Assembly: GCA_041395725.1 (NCBI GenBank)
Contig: JAWKZW010000001.1
Location: forward strand, 4,222,501 to 4,286,500
DNA length: 64,000 nt
Direction: 5' to 3'
Source: Gammaproteobacteria bacterium
GTDB lineage: Bacteria > Pseudomonadota > Gammaproteobacteria > Pseudomonadales > Pseudohongiellaceae
Under the pieces are notes generated by a model that saw only the letters and a list, made by a program, of their open reading frames with translations, ran no database searches and was not told where the DNA came from. This document shows, piece by piece, positions 44,614 to 53,316 of the stretch. Both the position numbers and the translations under genes were made by a program. Numbering within the stretch: position 1 is the stretch's first letter; every line of letters begins with the position of its first letter.

Positions 44614-45408
44614 TTAAAGGCTGCCTTTGATTTCAGCAATCCTGTCGTTAATATTTTTTACCTTGGTATTCAGATCGACCTGCCTGCCCATTTGCTTTTC
44701 TTTCTTTAGCTTGTTGGCAATCTCGGCCTTCTGCGTATCCAGCTTTTCAAGTTCACGTAACTTCTCTAAGCGGCCAACAGCCTGATTTGAAGTGCCCCCA
44801 TTTATAGAGAGCGCATCCAGCTTGAAGTCACCACTATGGATCGCACAGTTGATCGCGATTACGCGCTCCATGAGCGCTTGATAGAAACGCCAGAAGTCTG
44901 TGAACGGCAAAGCCGTAACTTTTAGGCTATTCATAAACTCGCTTTCCGACGTGGACTGATCGGTAAAGGTGAGCCAGCCGGAATGCACGGAATCTTCCAG
45001 CACCCATTTTTCTTTGTCCGCCTGATTGATCCGCTTATCCGCCAAACTAATAGACATACTGGTGTGACCATCTATCTCTGCCGTGAAGAGCAGGACAAGG
45101 GGATATGGAATCGAGCGGTTGATAAAGTGCGCAATCCGCGCAGCGCGGCTGGCGTTGCTTAACTCGACATGCAGAACGGCCACCTCTGGGTATTCGCGTA
45201 TGTCGTCACCGTAAGCCGCGATATTGATCGTGCTGGGTTTAAGCGTGTAGAGCCATCGCACCCGCGAGATATCGTCTTTCAGGCATTTCTTATCCGTGGC
45301 ATCGAGTACGCCATTGTCCAGAAACAGTTTCTTAAAGACAGGCTTATCGAGCCTGCAAGAACTTGGGATATCCAGATGCTCAAGGAAGTCATCGAAGGAT
45401 TGAATCAT
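44614..45408 (-). CDS. DUF4391-family protein associated with the type III system
   Basis: 264 residues, matching my recollection of DUF4391 proteins found beside type III mod and SNF2-like helicase genes. Conserved pieces include LDKPVFKKLFLDNGVL, DISRVRWLYTLKPSTINIAA and SRAARIAHFINRSIPYPLVL; the last 45 residues form a charged coiled coil (LEKLRELEKLDTQKAEIANK). Function unknown. It overlaps the helicase gene by 4 bases and precedes mod by 35, pointing to stoichiometric co-expression. Confidence 0.8.
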   Translation of the reverse strand: MIQSFDDFLEHLDIPSSCRLDKPVFKKLFLDNGVLDATDKKCLKDDISRVRWLYTLKPSTINIAAYGDDIREYPEVAVLHVELSNASRAARIAHFINRSIPYPLVLLFTAEIDGHTSMSISLADKRINQADKEKWVLEDSVHSGWLTFTDQSTSESEFMNSLKVTALPFTDFWRFYQALMERVIAINCAIHSGDFKLDALSINGGTSNQAVGRLEKLRELEKLDTQKAEIANKLKKEKQMGRQVDLNTKVKNINDRIAEIKGSL

Positions 45409-48400
45409 CCGGTCGCCTCCTTGCTATCGTTTGGTAGAGAGGGCACCGCGTCGTCTTGGTCAACGAGTATCAGGTAGGAAATCACGGCAAAGTCTTCAAT
45501 TCCCTGACTGCTTGTCGCAGTGAGCACCGTGCCACCTTTGGTGAACAGGCTTTCGACGCCTTTCTCTTCACTCTTACCCGCGATGCTATCCACTGCAACG
45601 GCGAGCAAGTGCTGATAGTGCTCCATGTTGCGGCCTTGCTTGGTCTCATCATTCACATAGTTCGCCGCACCCTCGTCTATGTCCGAATGACTGAAGGCTT
45701 GACGCTTGAGAAGATCGAGTACCTTTTTGCTTTGGGTGAAGTTCAGCTCAATCACAGCATCATCGGATACATAGACGAGAAAATAGGGAGCCAGCGGATA
45801 GTTATCGTCCACCTGAACAGCCTGTGTACCTGTTCGAATATTCTTCAGACAGAAAATCACGCCGGACTTCAGCCCCTCTTCAGAGAGCGATTCATCCAAA
45901 GTCACGGCGGCATATAGACCAATGGGCGCTTGCTCCAGCGCGTGGAGATTCTGGCTCTTAGTGCTTTCCTCTGGAAGATTGCGATTCATGTAGTCCGACA
46001 AATCCATCCGAAAGTCATTGAGCGTAAGATCGGTAATGGAGACGCCGCCCGCCATGTCCTCCAGATCGACAACGGCTTCCTTCAATTGCTGGAGCTGCTT
46101 ACGGCGATACTCAAGGTCATTCATTTCCTTGGCGTTCTCGTCGATGACGTTTTCTTCGCCAGTCGCCGAAATATCCAGTAACACCATACGGCCTGATACA
46201 CGCGCCTCCAGATTGATGTATTCATCCAGCTCCATGTTCGGCCAGAAGTTAATGAGCTGGATTTGCTCATTCTTGGAACCAAGCCGATCCACACGACCAA
46301 AGCGCTGGATAATCCTGACCGGATTCCAGTGAATGTCGTAGTTAATCAGCGTGTCACAATCCTGAAGGTTCTGACCTTCGCTGATACAGTCAGTAGCGAT
46401 GAGCAGATCAATCTCTGCGGTCGCGTTCGGGTCAATCTTGTCCCGCTCCTTCGAAACTGGTGAGAAAGCGGTGAGAATGCTGTTCAACTCGGAGCCGATT
46501 CCAGTGACCGTCGTTTTGTTTGTGCCGCCGCCCGTGACCAAAGCGCTGTCGATGTTCATGTCCTGCTTTGCCCATTGCGCCAAGTGGCTATAGAGGTACT
46601 GCGCGGTGTCGGCAAAGGCCGTGAAAACGATGACTTTCCTGTTGTCGGCGTTGAGAGGGTTGTTGACCTTTTCTGCAATGGTGGCCTTGAGTTGATCCAG
46701 TTTGGCATCACGCTCCGCTGATACCTCTTTGGCTGCCTCCGCGATGCTGGTCAGCAACACACGATCCGCTTCAAGTTCTTGCTTGAAGTGAATCAAGTCC
46801 ATGTCCTGCAAGAGTACCTTGGTCTTGTTGCCGATCATGTACGGCTCCAATTCAGGCGAATCCAGCTCGAAGTCATGAATATCTTCGATGCTGAGAGCAT
46901 CAATATCGCCTGCCTCATGCTCTTCGATCTTTGAAAGTAGCACTTCGATCTGGTTATTGAGCTTGTCCACGGTAAGCCTGAATGAGCGGATAGAGCTTTC
47001 CATACGCTTGAGCAAGTTCACCCGCATGAGGTGAACCAGACTTTCTTCACGGTCTATCTGCTTGAAGACGCTGGCACCCGCGCCAACGGCCTTGTCGTAG
47101 CGCCGTGCATATTCATCCTTCTTGTCATTGCGCACGAACTTGAGTGGCGAATAGCCCGCCAGCGAGAGTCTGCGAATGGTTTTGTTGACCTCCCGTAGTG
47201 GTGGGAACTCGTCGGACAGGTCTATATCCGCATAGATATTCTTCGGTGGCAGCCTCGTAGGAAACTCACCGATATCGGCGGTACCGTAGTATTTTTCGAT
47301 GTGCTTCCGCGACCGAGCGATGGTGACAACATCAAGTAACTTGAAGTAGTCGAAGCTCATGCTATCCAGAAGGCTCGCCGTTGTCCGGCTTTCGACGGGT
47401 TGCTTGACCCACTGGTTAAACTGCTTTTGAGCCAGTCGGAGTGTGCTGTCGATACTCCGAATACCGACATCACCAAAAGCATCGTCGCGCCCTTCAGTGA
47501 TGAATACGACCTGATTCTTCAGGTCATTCATCCGGTTGTTCACGGGCGTAGCCGATAGCATCAAAACCTTTGTCCTGACGCCGGAACGAATAATGTCGTT
47601 TAGAAGACGTTCGTATCGGGTCTTTCCGTCTGCCCTGTTCGGGTTGTTGCGGAAATTGTGTGACTCGTCGATAACGATCAGGTCGTAGTTACTCCAGTTA
47701 AGCGTTTCGAGATTGATTTCGCCGGAGAAGCCTTTTAGTCGGCTAAGGTCGGTGTGATTCAGAACGTCGAAGTTGAACCGATCACTGGCAAGCAGGTTCC
47801 GCTTGTCGTTGATGGTGTACATCGTCCAGTTATCACGTAGCTTTTTCGGGCATAAAACCAGCACACGATCATTGCGTAGCTCGTAATATTTGATGATCGC
47901 CAGCGCTTCGAAAGTCTTACCCAGACCGACGCTATCGGCGATGATGCAGCCGTTGTGTTTTTCGAGCTTGTCGATAGCTCCCAGCACGCCATCTTTCTGA
48001 AACTTGTAGAGCTTGTTCCAGACCAGTGTGTCCTTGAAGCCCGTCTTGCTGCGAATAATGTTTTCCTCGTCGATGTCTTCGAGGAAGTCTTTGAAGATGT
48101 TGTAGAGCGTCAGGAAGTAGACAAAGCTGGCAGGCTGATCGGCGGCAATAAAATCGAGCCTTTCCAGCACGTCGTTGCGAATATCCGTTGCGCTGGAATC
48201 GTCCGACCAGATGCCATCAAACCAAGCCAATAGTTGCTGGGTGGTTTCGGCATCGGAAGTACCCGTGTTCATTTGCAAGCCATTCGACCGAACTTCACCC
48301 AGCCCCGTGGGGGTCAATGTGGCGCTGCCATGAACGGCAAAATGATCGCCACTCCCGTTGGCCATCAGATGAATGAGGTTTTGACTGGATTGATGCGGCT

Positions 48401-48704
48401 CGCGACTGGCCTTGACCTCGACTTTCCCCCTGATCCACTTGGCACACTCTCTGGCAATCCGGCGTTGGTTGAGTTGATTGGTAAGGCGCACTTCGGCCTC
48501 GGTGCCGACGAGCGATTGAAGGGTTTGGTGTTGCCAGTCCGTGAGAAGCAAACGGCTATCGGAAAGCTTGCCCAGCTCTTTTTTTAGGGCTGCATAGCCA
48601 TAGATGGTGAACAAGCTCGAAAGAACGGCCAGCTTTGAGCCTTCGAACGAGCGCTTCTTCAGCTCATTCCCGACATAGCCGTTATTTCTGTTATCCAGTA
48701 ACAC
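45405..48704 (-). CDS. SNF2-like helicase with N-terminal PLD-like domain
   Basis: 1099 residues. The N-terminus (about 20-170) resembles a phospholipase-D-like nuclease fold (SKLAVLSSLFTIYGYAALKK, FAVHGSATLTPTGLGE), though I see only a degenerate HxK. The helicase has Walker A ADSVGLGKTFEA, motif II LIVIDESHNF, motif III MLSATPVNNR and the C-terminal lobe with ISEGQNLQDCDTLINYD and IIQRFGRVDRLGS. Such proteins occur in several defence systems with methylases. GTG start at 48704, 12 bases after the HTH gene. Confidence 0.88.
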   Translation of the reverse strand: MLLDNRNNGYVGNELKKRSFEGSKLAVLSSLFTIYGYAALKKELGKLSDSRLLLTDWQHQTLQSLVGTEAEVRLTNQLNQRRIARECAKWIRGKVEVKASREPHQSSQNLIHLMANGSGDHFAVHGSATLTPTGLGEVRSNGLQMNTGTSDAETTQQLLAWFDGIWSDDSSATDIRNDVLERLDFIAADQPASFVYFLTLYNIFKDFLEDIDEENIIRSKTGFKDTLVWNKLYKFQKDGVLGAIDKLEKHNGCIIADSVGLGKTFEALAIIKYYELRNDRVLVLCPKKLRDNWTMYTINDKRNLLASDRFNFDVLNHTDLSRLKGFSGEINLETLNWSNYDLIVIDESHNFRNNPNRADGKTRYERLLNDIIRSGVRTKVLMLSATPVNNRMNDLKNQVVFITEGRDDAFGDVGIRSIDSTLRLAQKQFNQWVKQPVESRTTASLLDSMSFDYFKLLDVVTIARSRKHIEKYYGTADIGEFPTRLPPKNIYADIDLSDEFPPLREVNKTIRRLSLAGYSPLKFVRNDKKDEYARRYDKAVGAGASVFKQIDREESLVHLMRVNLLKRMESSIRSFRLTVDKLNNQIEVLLSKIEEHEAGDIDALSIEDIHDFELDSPELEPYMIGNKTKVLLQDMDLIHFKQELEADRVLLTSIAEAAKEVSAERDAKLDQLKATIAEKVNNPLNADNRKVIVFTAFADTAQYLYSHLAQWAKQDMNIDSALVTGGGTNKTTVTGIGSELNSILTAFSPVSKERDKIDPNATAEIDLLIATDCISEGQNLQDCDTLINYDIHWNPVRIIQRFGRVDRLGSKNEQIQLINFWPNMELDEYINLEARVSGRMVLLDISATGEENVIDENAKEMNDLEYRRKQLQQLKEAVVDLEDMAGGVSITDLTLNDFRMDLSDYMNRNLPEESTKSQNLHALEQAPIGLYAAVTLDESLSEEGLKSGVIFCLKNIRTGTQAVQVDDNYPLAPYFLVYVSDDAVIELNFTQSKKVLDLLKRQAFSHSDIDEGAANYVNDETKQGRNMEHYQHLLAVAVDSIAGKSEEKGVESLFTKGGTVLTATSSQGIEDFAVISYLILVDQDDAVPSLPNDSKEATG

Positions 48705-48716
48705 GTAATCTGCCCC

Positions 48717-48899
48717 TTATTCCTTTTGGCCTTTCTTGTTCTCTTCAATCCATTTTTCGATGTCGGACTGTTTGAAGCGCCAGCTTCCGCCAGCCTTGAA
48801 GCCGGGCAATTTGCCTTCCGCTGCAAGGCGGTAGGCCGTCTTTTCAGCCAGCTTCAGGTATTCCGCGACCTCTTTCAGGGTCATGATTTCGTCGTTCAT
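48717..48899 (-). CDS. Excisionase/MerR-type HTH DNA-binding protein
   Basis: 60 residues, one helix-turn-helix: MTLKEVAEYLKLAEKTAYRL, then AAEGKLPGFKAGGSWRFKQS and DIEKWI. This is the HTH_17 type seen in excisionases and in small regulators of restriction operons. It is the first gene of the eight-gene minus-strand run, so a regulatory role is more likely than excision, though a role as recombination directionality factor is possible. ATG 48899; the longer frame is open upstream without family similarity. Confidence 0.85.
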   Translation of the reverse strand: MNDEIMTLKEVAEYLKLAEKTAYRLAAEGKLPGFKAGGSWRFKQSDIEKWIEENKKGQKE

Positions 48900-49032
48900 C
48901 ACTTTTTCCACCGTTACGATACGTGAGAGAATAAGGGAAAATTGGGGAACCGACAACCGCGAAACTGTTATTGCCATCAGGCAGTTATGCGATAGATTGA
49001 TAAGTAAACCGAGGAAAGAGAGTTCGTAGCCG

Positions 49033-50484
49033 ATGCCAAATGCACCAGACCTGCCATTGATAAAGCCGAGTGACGCCAAGTCATGGTCACTCTGTGCGCG
49101 GCGGGTCTGGCTGGACAACAAGGGTTATTTCGACCTCCAGACCGTAGATGATCCATTCGAACAACTGGTGATCGAGCTGGGTCTGGCGCACGAGCAAGCC
49201 GTCCTTGAGCGGCTTTCCGCCGACTTGGATGTTCACACGGCCAGTTCACCAGAGGATACCGCCCGTCTCATGGCCGACCGAGTGCCTGCGATCTACCAAG
49301 CACAGCTCTTAAATGAGGCTGAGGGCATTATTGGCTTGCCAGACTTCCTCCTTCTGGACGAGAGCGGCGAGTATCAAGCGGCTGACGCCAAACTTTCGCT
49401 GAGCGAAGAAAAGAAAGAAATTCAGGTGCAATTGGGCATCTATCGTCGATTGCTAGGCACTGGTCTGCCTGCCATCGTATTCCTCGGCGACGGCGAGCAA
49501 GCGTTGATCGGTGATGAAGCCAACGCAGTCGCAAATCAGTTCGCTACGGAAATGCGAGAGCTTCTTTCATCAGAAGACGAACCTCTGGTTCGATACAGCC
49601 ACAGCAAATGCCGCGCCTGTCCCTACTACGCGCATTGCAAGCCTCCATTCGAGCAAAAGGAAGAATTGTCGTTGCTCTATGGCATACAGGGGCGTGCAGC
49701 AATTGGATTAGAAAGTGCAGGTATCGACACGATAAGCAAGCTGGCCGATACCGACGCGAGCGCGATTCCCGACATCCCTTACCTCAAGGGCGATGACAAG
49801 AAAAACAGAGCGGTGCTTCAAGCCAAATCCTACCTCTCGAATGAGGTTTTCCGGCTCAAGCCTGTCGAATTACCGGAAGGCCACTGGATACATTTCGATA
49901 TTGAAGACAACCCCTTGACTGGAAACGGTGAAAAGCACGTCTACTTATGGGGCTTCCTCGTGCCGGACTTTTTCGACGATAGCGGTCACGAGGGCTTCGA
50001 ATACGTATGGACAGATCGTGATGATGAGGACGAACAGGGCTGGCTTCAGTTTCTCGAACAGATAGAGGGCTATAAAGGGCAATATCCAGATCTGATTTTG
50101 GCACATTATTCCAGCCATGAGCGCAGCACAATCCTTGCTTACGCCAAACGCTACGGAATGGAAGATCACCCCACCGTGGTGTATCTGCTAGGCGATGAAA
50201 GTCCGCTATTTGATTTGCAAAAACCTGTGCTGGAAAGTCTGGTCTTGCCATTGCAGGGATATGGCCTGAAGGATATCTGCAAACACCGCGATCTGGTCAA
50301 TTTCCAGTGGCAAGACGAAGAATCCGGCTCGCAGTGGTCAGTGGTGCAATTCAATCGCTTCTTGGCGGAACCTGATCCCGAAATAAAGGCACGTCTCAAG
50401 GGCGATATTCTCGGCTACAACCGCGATGACGTGACCGCCACGCGACGGCTTGAAGAATGGCTCCGTGCCAATTTTATGAGTTGA
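49033..50484 (+). CDS. TM0106-type RecB-like nuclease with RNase H-like exonuclease domain
   Basis: 483 residues. The N-terminal RecB-like PD-(D/E)xK domain has GLPDFLLL, then YQAADAKLS (D and the AK equivalent of ExK) and a cysteine cluster CRACPYYAHC that fits the Fe-S or Zn staple of this nuclease group. The C-terminal domain (about 275-480) is an RNase H/DnaQ-like 3'-5' exonuclease with HFDIEDNP, LILAHYSSHERSTI, and YNRDDVTATRRLEEW. Divergent from the restriction operon, 133 bases away. Likely another nucleic-acid-defence gene; its target is unknown. Confidence 0.85.
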   Translation: MPNAPDLPLIKPSDAKSWSLCARRVWLDNKGYFDLQTVDDPFEQLVIELGLAHEQAVLERLSADLDVHTASSPEDTARLMADRVPAIYQAQLLNEAEGIIGLPDFLLLDESGEYQAADAKLSLSEEKKEIQVQLGIYRRLLGTGLPAIVFLGDGEQALIGDEANAVANQFATEMRELLSSEDEPLVRYSHSKCRACPYYAHCKPPFEQKEELSLLYGIQGRAAIGLESAGIDTISKLADTDASAIPDIPYLKGDDKKNRAVLQAKSYLSNEVFRLKPVELPEGHWIHFDIEDNPLTGNGEKHVYLWGFLVPDFFDDSGHEGFEYVWTDRDDEDEQGWLQFLEQIEGYKGQYPDLILAHYSSHERSTILAYAKRYGMEDHPTVVYLLGDESPLFDLQKPVLESLVLPLQGYGLKDICKHRDLVNFQWQDEESGSQWSVVQFNRFLAEPDPEIKARLKGDILGYNRDDVTATRRLEEWLRANFMS

Positions 50485-50535
50485 TCCACGCCCCATTTTG
50501 TTGCGCCGCATCCAAGGACGTTCCTTGGTCGCCAT

Positions 50536-50711
50536 CCACTGGCGAGACAGTGGTCGGGATTGAGCGCCGAAACGCTCACGGCATCCAATCCGCGCAAGGT
50601 TGGTCTTGATGAAATCATCGAGGGTTCCAAGGGGCCATGAAATGCCCTTTGGTCACGGGGTGTCGGGGAGCAGGAACGCTCCTTGACTGGTGATTGAACG
50701 GCCATCCGTTC
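50536..50711. other. Array of five consecutive hairpins
   Basis: In the 749-base gene-free gap 50485-51233: CCACTG/CAGTGG (50536-50553), TGAGCG/CGCTCA (50561-50578), CCAAGGGGC/GCCCTTTGG (50627-50652), GGAGC/GCTCC (50667-50682), GAACGG/CCGTTC (50696-50711). No frame here has coding character. Closely packed stems suggest a structured RNA or a single-strand DNA origin. Confidence 0.5.
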
Positions 50712-50860
50712 ACTGGTGCTGGAATGGCTCGACGCCGTGAAAGCACCACATCAGCTCTTGTCTGAGAATGTAATTCGAAGCTTAGAGCGGCCCAGAGGGT
50801 GCACGGGAGAACGGCAGTGATCTCCCTGCCAAGATGGTATGAACGTAGTACATACACATC

Positions 50861-50913
50861 TTGCCGTCGCCCCTAATTACTATTTGCCGTCGCCCCTAAT
50901 TACTATTTGCCGG
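50861..50913. repeat. Iteron-like 23-bp tandem repeat (2.3 copies)
   Basis: TTGCCGTCGCCCCTAATTAC plus TAT occurs twice back to back (50861-50883, 50884-50906), and a third partial TTGCCGG follows. It lies 150 bases after the hairpin array. Direct repeats of this size are typical binding sites for replication or partition proteins. Confidence 0.6.
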
Positions 50914-51233
50914 AATACATTATTTCTTCGCTTCCACATATTGTGCACAGCACAAAACTAACATCAGGGCGACTGGTAATCGCCATATATCTCATGGTTG
51001 CTATGGAAGTTTTTGGATATATGAACCAATGAATTATGATAGGTAAAAATTGTCGATTTTTCTTGCTAACTGCAAACAAATGCTGCTATGCCTTTATGGA
51101 AAGAAAGGCAAGCAAACATTGTTTAAGAATTCTCACAGGGAAATTGATCGAGATTCACTTTCGAAGCTTTATAAGGCCGCCCAGGGAGCAACGACGCTAG
51201 ATGTTGCTCTTAGTAATCTGCAGCTTGCTGTAA

Positions 51234-51884
51234 TTACGCCTCTTCCAGAGGATGTATCCAGACATCACTCCAGGGATATTCTTCAACGGGAAGAGGCTTT
51301 CCTAGAGGATGATCAAGAAAAGCCGATTGCATTCCCGTAATAAATAACTTTAATCCCCCTCTGTAAGATTGCTCCTCCTCAATCACCCCCTCCAGCAAAA
51401 CGGCGCGAGCATAGTAGGCATGAAACCACTTGAAGCTAAAGCCATTCAATTCTTGAAAGTGGCGAATAAGAAGCGCCATGCCCAACTCTGTATCGACACT
51501 TGCAGTAATTCCAAGCCCGTGCCTGAATTCCCTAGTCAATCTCCACTGGGTGGTTGTAGTTAATAACTTATAAATCTCATATAAAGCGGAAAAAATCCCC
51601 GCTAACGATTCATGGCTGTCTGGTGGGTATTTTCTAAACGAGACTGACTTAGCCATATTTCCAACGACAAAACGTATCCAAGCATAAGCGCCAATTTGGT
51701 TGAAGTACTTGTTCACGGTCTCCCGAGAAACTTTCTTATGCCCATTTTTCTCACACCACCGATTGATTGTATTTGTAGCCTTGCTCGCGGACCTGGCTTT
51801 GCACCATTGATTCAAGATTGCAAGAAATACCCACTCGGACAAATGAGAATTAGCACAATACTGGTTTTTCGGTTGCTTAGGCAT
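51234..51884 (-). CDS. HTH-containing protein of unknown function
   Basis: 216 residues. The N-terminal 75 residues look like a DNA-binding helical domain (WCKARSASKATNTINRWCEK, then KKVSRETVNKYFNQIGAYAW). The rest is helical with many aromatics (NGFSFKWFHAYYARAVLLEG). I do not recognise the family. It is the only sizeable gene next to the iteron-like repeats and hairpins and could be their binding protein. It might also be a regulator of the transfer operon that starts divergently at 52045. Confidence 0.6.
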   Translation of the reverse strand: MPKQPKNQYCANSHLSEWVFLAILNQWCKARSASKATNTINRWCEKNGHKKVSRETVNKYFNQIGAYAWIRFVVGNMAKSVSFRKYPPDSHESLAGIFSALYEIYKLLTTTTQWRLTREFRHGLGITASVDTELGMALLIRHFQELNGFSFKWFHAYYARAVLLEGVIEEEQSYRGGLKLFITGMQSAFLDHPLGKPLPVEEYPWSDVWIHPLEEA

Positions 51885-52044
51885 AGACAGAGATTAAAAT
51901 GCCCTAAAGTTCACAAGGTTACCAAACTTGGCAAGCCTCAAACAAGAGGGTCGAAACTCTCTTGACGGCCGGATACACTACAAAACACTGACAATTTGAT
52001 CTCTTCATTTAAGGCCCATTGTGCCTTTTAAACAGGAGATCATT

Positions 52045-53316
52045 GTGAGCAGCTACGAAAGAACAGCCCTACAAGCGATAATTGGTCAAAAGTTAGACGG
52101 CCAATTTCAGAAACTCCTCTCTGAGTACGAAAGGCCCATCCAGCAGAAGCTATTCGAACTGAAGCGCAAATGCGCCGAAGCTGAAAAGCTTAGCCCAGAC
52201 TTGGCGGAGCGAAAGTCTGTTCCATCCCGCCAAAGCAGCGACCTGGAATATCTTTATACCTGCGCAGAACAAGACTTAAGCGACAAAATTCAAGTCCACC
52301 GATTTACCAAGAAATCCCTGCAAGCGGCGCAGCTTCAACATGGCTACGTTGGATCAGCGAGTGATAAGTCGGTTACTAATAGCGTACTAATCCTCCTGAT
52401 CATGATGTTCGGGGAGGCGTTGCTAAACGCTGCTTTTTTCTCAAATGCACATATGGTGTCTGGGCCAGCCGCCGCGTTGCTTACCAGCTTTCTGATATCC
52501 ATGACGAATGTCACGGCATCTGCCTGTGCGGGCTATTTTATCGGTCGCTACTTGAACTATGGCTCAAACGCCCTGGGCAGTAGCGACGCGCATTTCAGAA
52601 GAACCCGAACAAATGCGAAGTGCCAGTTTTATGGCTTCATCGCTTTGATTGTGTTTTTTCATGTCACCGTCGGACTTGTGCGTACACAAGAAACCATCGA
52701 AGCCATCAGTCATTCGCCTCTAGCCTATTGGCAAATGCTGAAAACCCCTGAAGCAATTTTCTTAATCATTATGGGGGCTTGCATGAGTGTAATTTCCTTT
52801 CACAAGGGCATTCACAGTTTTGATTGTCCTTATCCCGATATCGGTCGTTCGCAACGAGCTGAAGCATCGGCCAGAGACGATATCCGGGACTCACTGGATT
52901 ACTACCAAGACGAAATTAACGCCTATTTCGAAGATGCTGAGAAGGAAATCGAGTCTCCTTTGAAGAGCGAGAAAAAAGCGGTTGAACAATTCAACAAAGC
53001 TGTCTCTTCCTGTCAGGAAGCACGTCGCCAGCTAGAACTATCGGTAAGCGATGCCGAGACCCTTTGCCGTGGAGAACTTGCCGAACTGATCACGACGTAT
53101 CGCAGCATCGCTGGTGAAGATCAAGAAGTGCCAATCGAAGCACTAAGACAGATGGTGTCATTTGAAAAGTATTTGGATGTTGATATCCCTGCATTTCGCT
53201 CACCACCTGAAGTGAGCGCACATAAGTCTGAATTGCTGCTTGAAAAAAATAGAGCGGTAAATCGCCTCACAAGCATTTTTGAAAAAGCAACTTCATCTGT
53301 TGGAGGTAAATCATGA
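52045..53316 (+). CDS. Membrane/coiled-coil protein of the transfer module
   Basis: 423 residues. A helical N-terminus (1-105) precedes four hydrophobic segments (NSVLILLIMMFGEALLNAAF and SGPAAALLTSFLISMTNVTA, about 112-170, plus two at about 200-250). A long C-terminal coiled coil follows (residues 270-420). No motif known to me. I start at GTG 52045, which has AGGAGA 8 bases upstream; the longer frame from 52021 includes that site. It overlaps the next gene by 4 bases and heads the coupling-protein operon. Confidence 0.75.
   Translation: MSSYERTALQAIIGQKLDGQFQKLLSEYERPIQQKLFELKRKCAEAEKLSPDLAERKSVPSRQSSDLEYLYTCAEQDLSDKIQVHRFTKKSLQAAQLQHGYVGSASDKSVTNSVLILLIMMFGEALLNAAFFSNAHMVSGPAAALLTSFLISMTNVTASACAGYFIGRYLNYGSNALGSSDAHFRRTRTNAKCQFYGFIALIVFFHVTVGLVRTQETIEAISHSPLAYWQMLKTPEAIFLIIMGACMSVISFHKGIHSFDCPYPDIGRSQRAEASARDDIRDSLDYYQDEINAYFEDAEKEIESPLKSEKKAVEQFNKAVSSCQEARRQLELSVSDAETLCRGELAELITTYRSIAGEDQEVPIEALRQMVSFEKYLDVDIPAFRSPPEVSAHKSELLLEKNRAVNRLTSIFEKATSSVGGKS

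Noticed and set aside
50415..50857. Short minus-strand frames after the TM0106-type gene
   Set aside because: They coincide with the hairpin array, and their composition follows the hairpins rather than protein-coding patterns.
50861..50913. 23-bp direct repeats as a CRISPR array
   Set aside because: Repeats are directly adjacent without spacers and no cas genes are present.
51050..51340. 96-codon plus-strand frame in the iteron gap
   Set aside because: Weak start, no ribosome-binding site and its last third overlaps the HTH gene on the other strand. It could still be a real small gene, but I cannot support it.
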